DNA from: Campylobacter sp. UBA1713
GTDB lineage: Bacteria; Campylobacterota; Campylobacteria; Campylobacterales; Campylobacteraceae
Direction: 5' to 3'
Length of the DNA stretch: 10,092 nucleotides
Assembly (NCBI GenBank): GCA_002317305.1
Contig: DCIZ01000123.1
Span: 12,658 to 22,749, forward strand
Every line of letters starts with the position of its first letter. Position 1 is the first letter of the stretch. This document shows, in pieces, positions 6,312 through 10,092 of the stretch. Both the position numbers and the translations under genes were made by a program. The notes below the pieces were generated by a model. The model ran no database searches, had not been told where the DNA came from, and saw only the letters and a list, made by a program, of their open reading frames with translations.

Positions 6312-6808
6312 TTAGCCCTCGCTAAACCACTTCTCATATCTTTTTACATACTTATCGCACTTATTGTCATTACGGCTTTGACGCCGAATTTACAAAAATT
6401 CTTTTTACGAGATTCTGCATTTGCGACACTAGAGCAAAACTACGCAAAAGTTGAAATCTTTTCAACAGATGTAAATTTCACGACAAACAACCCAGAAAAA
6501 ACACGCATCGCTAGCATAAAAAATGGCATAAAAGTCGCATTTTCACAATCCATATTTTACAAAAACTACACACTTGTTGTAACACCAAAAGCGTTGCTAA
6601 AAACTTCGCCCGAGCAAAAAACCGCCACTATCACACTAAAATTTGCCAGCGAAGAGACAAAAGTAGACGGCAAAAGAGTCGAGGCTTTGAGTAAATTTAA
6701 GAATCTAAAAGTCAACGGCGCACCTTTGTTTTACACAAAAAGCACAAGTTTTGCCGAGCCTTTTACGCACGCACTCACCTTTTCTTTGCCAAAGTTGCAA
6801 CAAAATTC

Positions 6809-6868
6809 TACACAAACAACAGAAACAACACAAACAACACAAACGACTACACAAAAAACAACAAACGC
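6809..6868 (+). repeat. Low-complexity ACACAAACA repeat encoding a Thr/Gln linker
   Basis: Degenerate repeats of ACA CAA ACA encode Thr-Gln-Thr and Thr-Thr-Gln runs (STQTTETTQTTQTTTQ). The stretch lies between the N-terminal soluble domain and the next membrane helix of the glucosyltransferase, so it is probably a flexible linker on the outer face of the membrane. It keeps the reading frame. Confidence 0.75.
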
Positions 6869-8608
6869 CACGCCACAAACCATAAAAATAGAATTTAGTG
6901 TCAAAAAACCACTCTACTTTTCAAAGCTTTTTCGCTGGACAAATTTAATGCTCGCTATCGTCCTCATCTTTAGCGTGCCTTTTGTGTGGATAAAATTCGA
7001 AATTTCACAAAAACTATCAAAAAGCAAATTTAACGCCACCGACCTCGCAACTCACTTGTGGACAAACTACAAAAACATCGACAAAGTCTATCGCCACAGC
7101 TTTTGGATCATCTTTGCGGTCTTAAATGTGGTTTTTGGCTACCTGACCGTCTCGTTTTTGTGGGGGAATCATGACTGGGATTTTCTCATTAGCGGTTCGC
7201 TAACAGGAGATGGTTTAAACTACTCAAAATACATTGCAAAAGTCGGACGCTACGGCACTTACGCTTTTAACGACCTCTTTACAAACGGCGCTGTTTTACC
7301 CATTTTCTCCACCGTTGTAAGCATTTTGGCAATGTCGCTTTGTGCCATTTTTCTATGCAAATTGTGGCAAATTCCAGAAAAAATTTGGGCTTACTCTATA
7401 ACTGGACTTCTGTTTTTTTGCAACCCTTTTCCTTTGTCGAGATTCTTCTACATGCATGAAATTCCGAGCTTTTTTATAGCCATCATGTGTGGCGTGCTAG
7501 CGATTCTGCTAAACAAAAATGGCTCAATCCTAAAAAGCATCATAGGCAGTGTTTTGATTCACTTTATGATGAGCGTTCATCAGTCGCTTGCCACTGTTCC
7601 CTTGATGGCATTGTGTGGCGCTCTGTTTGTGTCGAGTTTACAACCAAATTCACTTAAAGAGATTTTAACTAAATTTAAATTTGCCTTTTTAGCAGTCGGT
7701 TTTGGTTTTATTTCATTTCTTTTTGTGAGACAAATTTTAAAATATTTTGGCTTTTACGCCACTTCTTACAACAACGAATTTGTCTCATTTGAAGGACTTT
7801 TAAGTAAATTTATAACAATCATAAAAGAGTCTTTTGAGCAAATTTTTTCATATAATTTTGCCTTTATGTCAAATTTTGCAACTTGCTTTTTTGCGTTTTG
7901 TTTTTGCGCTACTGTGTTTATTCTTTTGCAAAAAAGGAAATTTATCTCCATTTTTTTGCTGTTCATCACACTTTTAACAACCAAATTTATCTACCTAACA
8001 GCACAATACAACCTCGGCTTATCGCCGAGAATTGACATAGGTGGACTTTTGTTTTTTAGAATTTTGTGTGTTGTAGCACTCCTAATATTAACAAAAAACA
8101 TCGTCTCAAATTTGGTCTTTCTTTGTGGCATAGTGGCGGTATTTTTTAGCTCCATAGGCGTTTTTGAAGCAACAAAAGTTTGGAATTTAGCGCTCGAAGC
8201 CGACAAAATGCTTTTCAACCGAATCATCACTAGACTTGAACCAAATTTAAAACCAAACCAAAAATACACGCTTGTTACTTTTGGAAATGTCCCAAACAAC
8301 AAAGCATTTAGACTAGCGACACATGCAAACAAAAAAGGGTGGGAGATGACAAACCTGTTAGATAGATTCTGAAATCCGTTTGAAAGCGTGGAGAGTTTTT
8401 ACCATAGAAAATTTATCAAAAAAAGAATCGCAAATCCAAATAAAAATAACTTTTTTGTCAAAAAACTAAAAGCAAAAAATATTTTACAAAAAGCTGACGC
8501 GTGGCCAGCGACAAATTCGCTTTTTATATACGAAGATGTTATTGTATTTGTAGGCTCAAAAAACAAACTTACCGATGCGTTAAAATAATTTTAAAAAAAG
8601 GATAAAAC

Positions 8609-9571
8609 ATGTTGATTAGCATCATTGCACCGTGCTACAATGAAGCGTTGAATTTGGTTAAATTTAAAGAAGCTGTTTTGGAGCAGTTCGACAAGATAAA
8701 AAAGTATGAATCTAGTGTGTTGGGAGGCGTAGATGTAGAGATAGAATTTGTCTTGGTTGATGATGGCAGCAAAGACAACACGGAGGAAGTTTTACTGGAA
8801 CTTGCGGAGCAAGATGAGCGTGTGAAACCGCTGTTTTTTAGTAGAAATTTTGGCAAAGAGGCTGCCGTTTTGGCTGGTCTTACAAATGCAAAAGGCGATG
8901 CGGTTATTTTACTTGATGCCGATTTGCAACATCCAGTTGAGTTGATTCCAAAAATGTGGGAAAAATTTAAAAATGGCGCTGACGTTGCGTTTGCAAGACG
9001 CGTAAACAGAGAAGGCGAGAGTAAAATTCGTGCCTTTTTTAGCAATATGTTTTACAAATTTAACAAATTCATAAGTGGCGTAAAACTTATGAGTGGCACG
9101 AGTGATTATCGTCTTATGAGTCGCGAAGTTATTAATTCTATTTTAAGCATCAACGAGTATCATCGTTTTTCTAAAAATATTTTTGAGTGGATAGGTTTTA
9201 AAAAAGAGATGGTAGAGTATGAATATAAAGCAAGAGAAGCGGGGGCGAGTAGCTGGAGTTTTACTAGCCTGTTCAAATACGCTGTTGAAGGAATCTTGAG
9301 TTTTAGTGCTGCGCCACTTCGTCTTGCATTTTTGCTCGGGTTTGGTGCGGCGTTTTTTGGCGGTTTTTACGGATTTTATTTGATGATAAAATGGATAATT
9401 TTTGGAAATCAAGTAAGCGGTTGGACTTCTCTTTCTTGTCTAATGAGTTTTTTTGGCGGTTTGATTCTGATCGTTCAAGGAATTCAAGGCGAGTATATTG
9501 CTAGAATTTACGAGCAGTCAAAAAACCGACCACACTATATCATTAAAAAACAAAAAAAACGCAAAGGCTAG
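8609..9571 (+). CDS. GtrB-like polyprenyl-phosphate glycosyltransferase (GT2 family)
   Basis: Membrane-anchored GT2 enzyme that, in this family, moves a sugar (often glucose) from a nucleotide sugar to undecaprenyl phosphate on the cytoplasmic face. The 320 residues fit GtrB/DPM-type enzymes. Visible are IIAPCYNE at 5-12, VLVDDGSKDNT at 48-58, FSRNFGKEAAVLAGL at 77-91, the metal-binding DADLQHP at 103-109 and SGTSDYRLMSR at 162-172. Two C-terminal helices lie at about 237-262 and 273-297, followed by the family's closing pattern, IYEQSKNRPHYII. ATG 8609 has AAGGA at 8598-8602, and the gene follows the GtrII-like gene by 20 bases, so it would supply that enzyme's lipid-linked donor. No gtrA-like flippase gene is in the window. 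The gene looks intact although its partner does not. The sugar cannot be told from sequence. Confidence 0.85.
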   Translation: MLISIIAPCYNEALNLVKFKEAVLEQFDKIKKYESSVLGGVDVEIEFVLVDDGSKDNTEEVLLELAEQDERVKPLFFSRNFGKEAAVLAGLTNAKGDAVILLDADLQHPVELIPKMWEKFKNGADVAFARRVNREGESKIRAFFSNMFYKFNKFISGVKLMSGTSDYRLMSREVINSILSINEYHRFSKNIFEWIGFKKEMVEYEYKAREAGASSWSFTSLFKYAVEGILSFSAAPLRLAFLLGFGAAFFGGFYGFYLMIKWIIFGNQVSGWTSLSCLMSFFGGLILIVQGIQGEYIARIYEQSKNRPHYIIKKQKKRKG

Positions 9572-9728
9572 TTTTTAGAGATACTCTAGAACCACTGTTT
9601 GCAAACAAACATACAAAGCGTCATAGCATTATAAGAAGCAAAAAAAAAACGTTTTTTACGCTGTTATGTATTTGTAGAATGAAAAGCATAGAATATAAAT
9701 TCAAGAATCTTGCAAATCTACAATAAAC

Positions 9729-9792
9729 CGCCGTCATTCTGAGGCTGGCTGTGCCGACCGAAGAATCCCCTGTCTTTTGAGCGAATAGAATC
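9729..9792 (+). repeat. 64-bp dispersed repeat, copy R2
   Basis: Runs from CGCCGTCATTCTGAGG to GAATAGAATC. It is a direct repeat of R3 at a spacing of 91 bases, with eight differences by eye. The central stem is GGC-TGT-GCC. The stretch 9572-9728 before it is A/T-rich with no gene; it holds only small palindromes such as GTTTGCAAAC and AAAAAACGTTTTTT. Confidence 0.85.
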
Positions 9793-9819
9793 ATCAAAAT
9801 TCGAGAATCTACGAACCAA

Positions 9820-9883
9820 CGCCGTCATTCTGAGGGAGGCGTAGCCGACCGAAGAATCACCTGCCTTTTGAGCGAGTAGAATC
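9820..9883 (+). repeat. 64-bp dispersed repeat, copy R3 (left half of a palindrome)
   Basis: Central stem GGC-GTA-GCC, ending TTTTGAGCGAGTAGAATC. With R4 on the other strand it forms a 156-bp inverted repeat (9820-9975). Confidence 0.85.
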
Positions 9884-9920
9884 TACAAATTTGCTTTTTT
9901 GTAAATTTGTAGATTCTACT
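9875..9920. repeat. Perfect 18-bp inverted repeat at the centre of the R3-R4 palindrome
   Basis: AGTAGAATCTACAAATTT (9875-9892) is matched by its exact reverse complement at 9903-9920 around a ten-base T-rich loop (9893-9902). It joins the R3 and R4 halves, so the whole of 9820-9975 could fold into one long hairpin in RNA or a cruciform in DNA. Confidence 0.9.
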
Positions 9921-9975
9921 ATATCAAATTTCAGGGGATTCTTCGGTCGGCTTTGCCTCCCTTAGAATGACGGCG
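9912..9975 (-). repeat. 64-bp dispersed repeat, copy R4 (right half of a palindrome)
   Basis: Starts GATTCTACT and ends AGAATGACGGCG, close to R1 throughout (one difference in the last 42 bases). A heptamer array follows four bases later. Confidence 0.85.
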
Positions 9976-9979
9976 GTAA

Positions 9980-10011
9980 CGGAAAACGGAATGCGGAAAA
10001 CGGAAAACAGA
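9980..10011 (+). repeat. Heptamer array (CGGAAAA, CGGAATG, CGGAAAA x2)
   Basis: Four heptamers are followed by CAGAATTTGT, then a diverged form of the 56-bp repeat (about 10025-10064, TTTTTCGTAAATTTG to AGAGAATCGCA). This is the same order of modules as at 3278-3379. Confidence 0.8.
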
Positions 10012-10071
10012 ATTTGTCAAAATTTGCTTTTTCGTAAATTTGTTTGTCTATTCTAGAGAATCGCATCATCC

Positions 10072-10092
10072 ACACTCCACACTCCACACTCC
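10072..10092 (-). repeat. ACACTCC heptamer x3 at the window edge
   Basis: Three perfect ACACTCC units end exactly at the last base and probably continue beyond it. On the minus strand they read GGAGTGT, close to the CGGAGTG heptamer, so they are the inverted closing array of the unit that opens at 9980. Confidence 0.8.

Larger units (their letters stand above)
6284..8588 (+). pseudogene. GtrII-like membrane glucosyltransferase, frameshifted at a (GA)6 tract and with an internal stop
   Basis: Large multi-pass protein resembling the GtrII-type (GT-C fold) glucosyltransferases, which move glucose from a polyprenyl carrier to a surface glycan. From ATG 6284 translation stops after 13 codons (TAA 6323-6325). 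The long frame, open from 6288 to a TGA at 8370-8372, has no ATG at its beginning. Adding one GA unit fuses them and adds the helix PLLISFYILIALIVITAL; the product would then be 696 residues up to the TGA. After that come an extracytoplasmic domain, a Thr/Gln-rich linker (6809-6868), a helix (LMLAIVLIFSVPFVWI), then a series of about ten helices. NHDWDF (near 7170-7187), a possible metal or active-site loop, and RYGT follow the first helix of that series. The same frame goes on past the TGA for 71 codons (FESVESFYHRKF to KLTDALK, TAA 8586-8588). It lies 20 bases before a GtrB-like gene. The family call is fairly sure; whether the gene is switched off or dead is open. Confidence 0.65.

Noticed and set aside
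6378-8372. TTG 6378 as the true start of the large glycosyltransferase
   Set aside because: No ribosome site precedes it, it falls at the end of a membrane helix encoded in the same frame upstream, and a well-spaced ribosome site and ATG lie at 6272-6286.
8370-8372. TGA read as an amino acid (changed genetic code)
   Set aside because: ftsX and the LytM gene both end in TGA at sensible places, and the other genes have no internal TGA.
8388-8588. Separate 66-residue gene starting at GTG 8388
   Set aside because: It is in the same frame as the gene before it, lacks a ribosome site and has no independent domain. It fits better as the cut-off tail of that gene.
8635-9045. 136-residue open frame on the minus strand
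   Set aside because: Antisense of the GtrB-like gene, whose GT2 motifs are clear on the + strand.
9729-10092. CRISPR array
   Set aside because: Repeats are few, occur in both orientations and are unevenly spaced, with no constant spacer length and no cas genes.

Overview
The window most likely comes from a Campylobacter-like epsilonproteobacterium. The grounds are the AT-rich codon use, the FtsE/FtsX/LytM-protein cluster, the adjacent pair of leucyl aminopeptidase and YchF, and the A/T-rich spacers. This is inferred from gene content and style; the species cannot be named from sequence alone. All genes read on the + strand.

Layout: positions 1-340 are a repeat-filled spacer with no convincing gene. 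Positions 341-3039 hold a tight three-gene operon, ftsE, ftsX and an EnvC-like LytM protein, with overlapping signals (ribosome site across the ftsE stop, ATGA overlap of ftsX and the LytM gene). These would form the envelope machine in which an ABC transporter-like complex controls a periplasmic activator of cell-wall amidases at the division site. FtsE has substitutions at three nucleotide-site positions, and the LytM domain lacks most zinc-binding residues. Positions 3040-3430 are a second repeat-rich spacer. Positions 3431-6041 hold pepA (leucyl aminopeptidase) and ychF, 16 bases apart.

Positions 6042-6283 are a third repeat-bearing spacer. After it comes a more AT-rich two-gene glycosylation module: a large multi-pass GtrII-like glucosyltransferase (6284-8588) and a GtrB-like polyprenyl-phosphate glycosyltransferase (8609-9571). 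GtrB would charge a lipid carrier with a sugar, and the membrane enzyme would move the sugar to a surface glycan. The large gene cannot be read through as it stands. A good ribosome site and ATG at 6284 are followed by a (GA)6 tract and then a frameshift; one more GA unit would join the ATG to the long frame and supply the missing first membrane helix. A single in-frame TGA at 8370-8372 cuts off 71 further codons that still look like protein. The gene is therefore a phase-variable locus in the OFF state, a decaying pseudogene, or both.

Positions 9572-10092 hold no gene but are dense in repeats. Two dispersed families recur in the spacers: a 64-bp element (four copies, two of them forming a 156-bp palindrome, plus one diverged partial copy) and arrays of related heptamers (CGGAATG, CGGAGTG, CGGAAAA), usually facing each other in inverted orientation.
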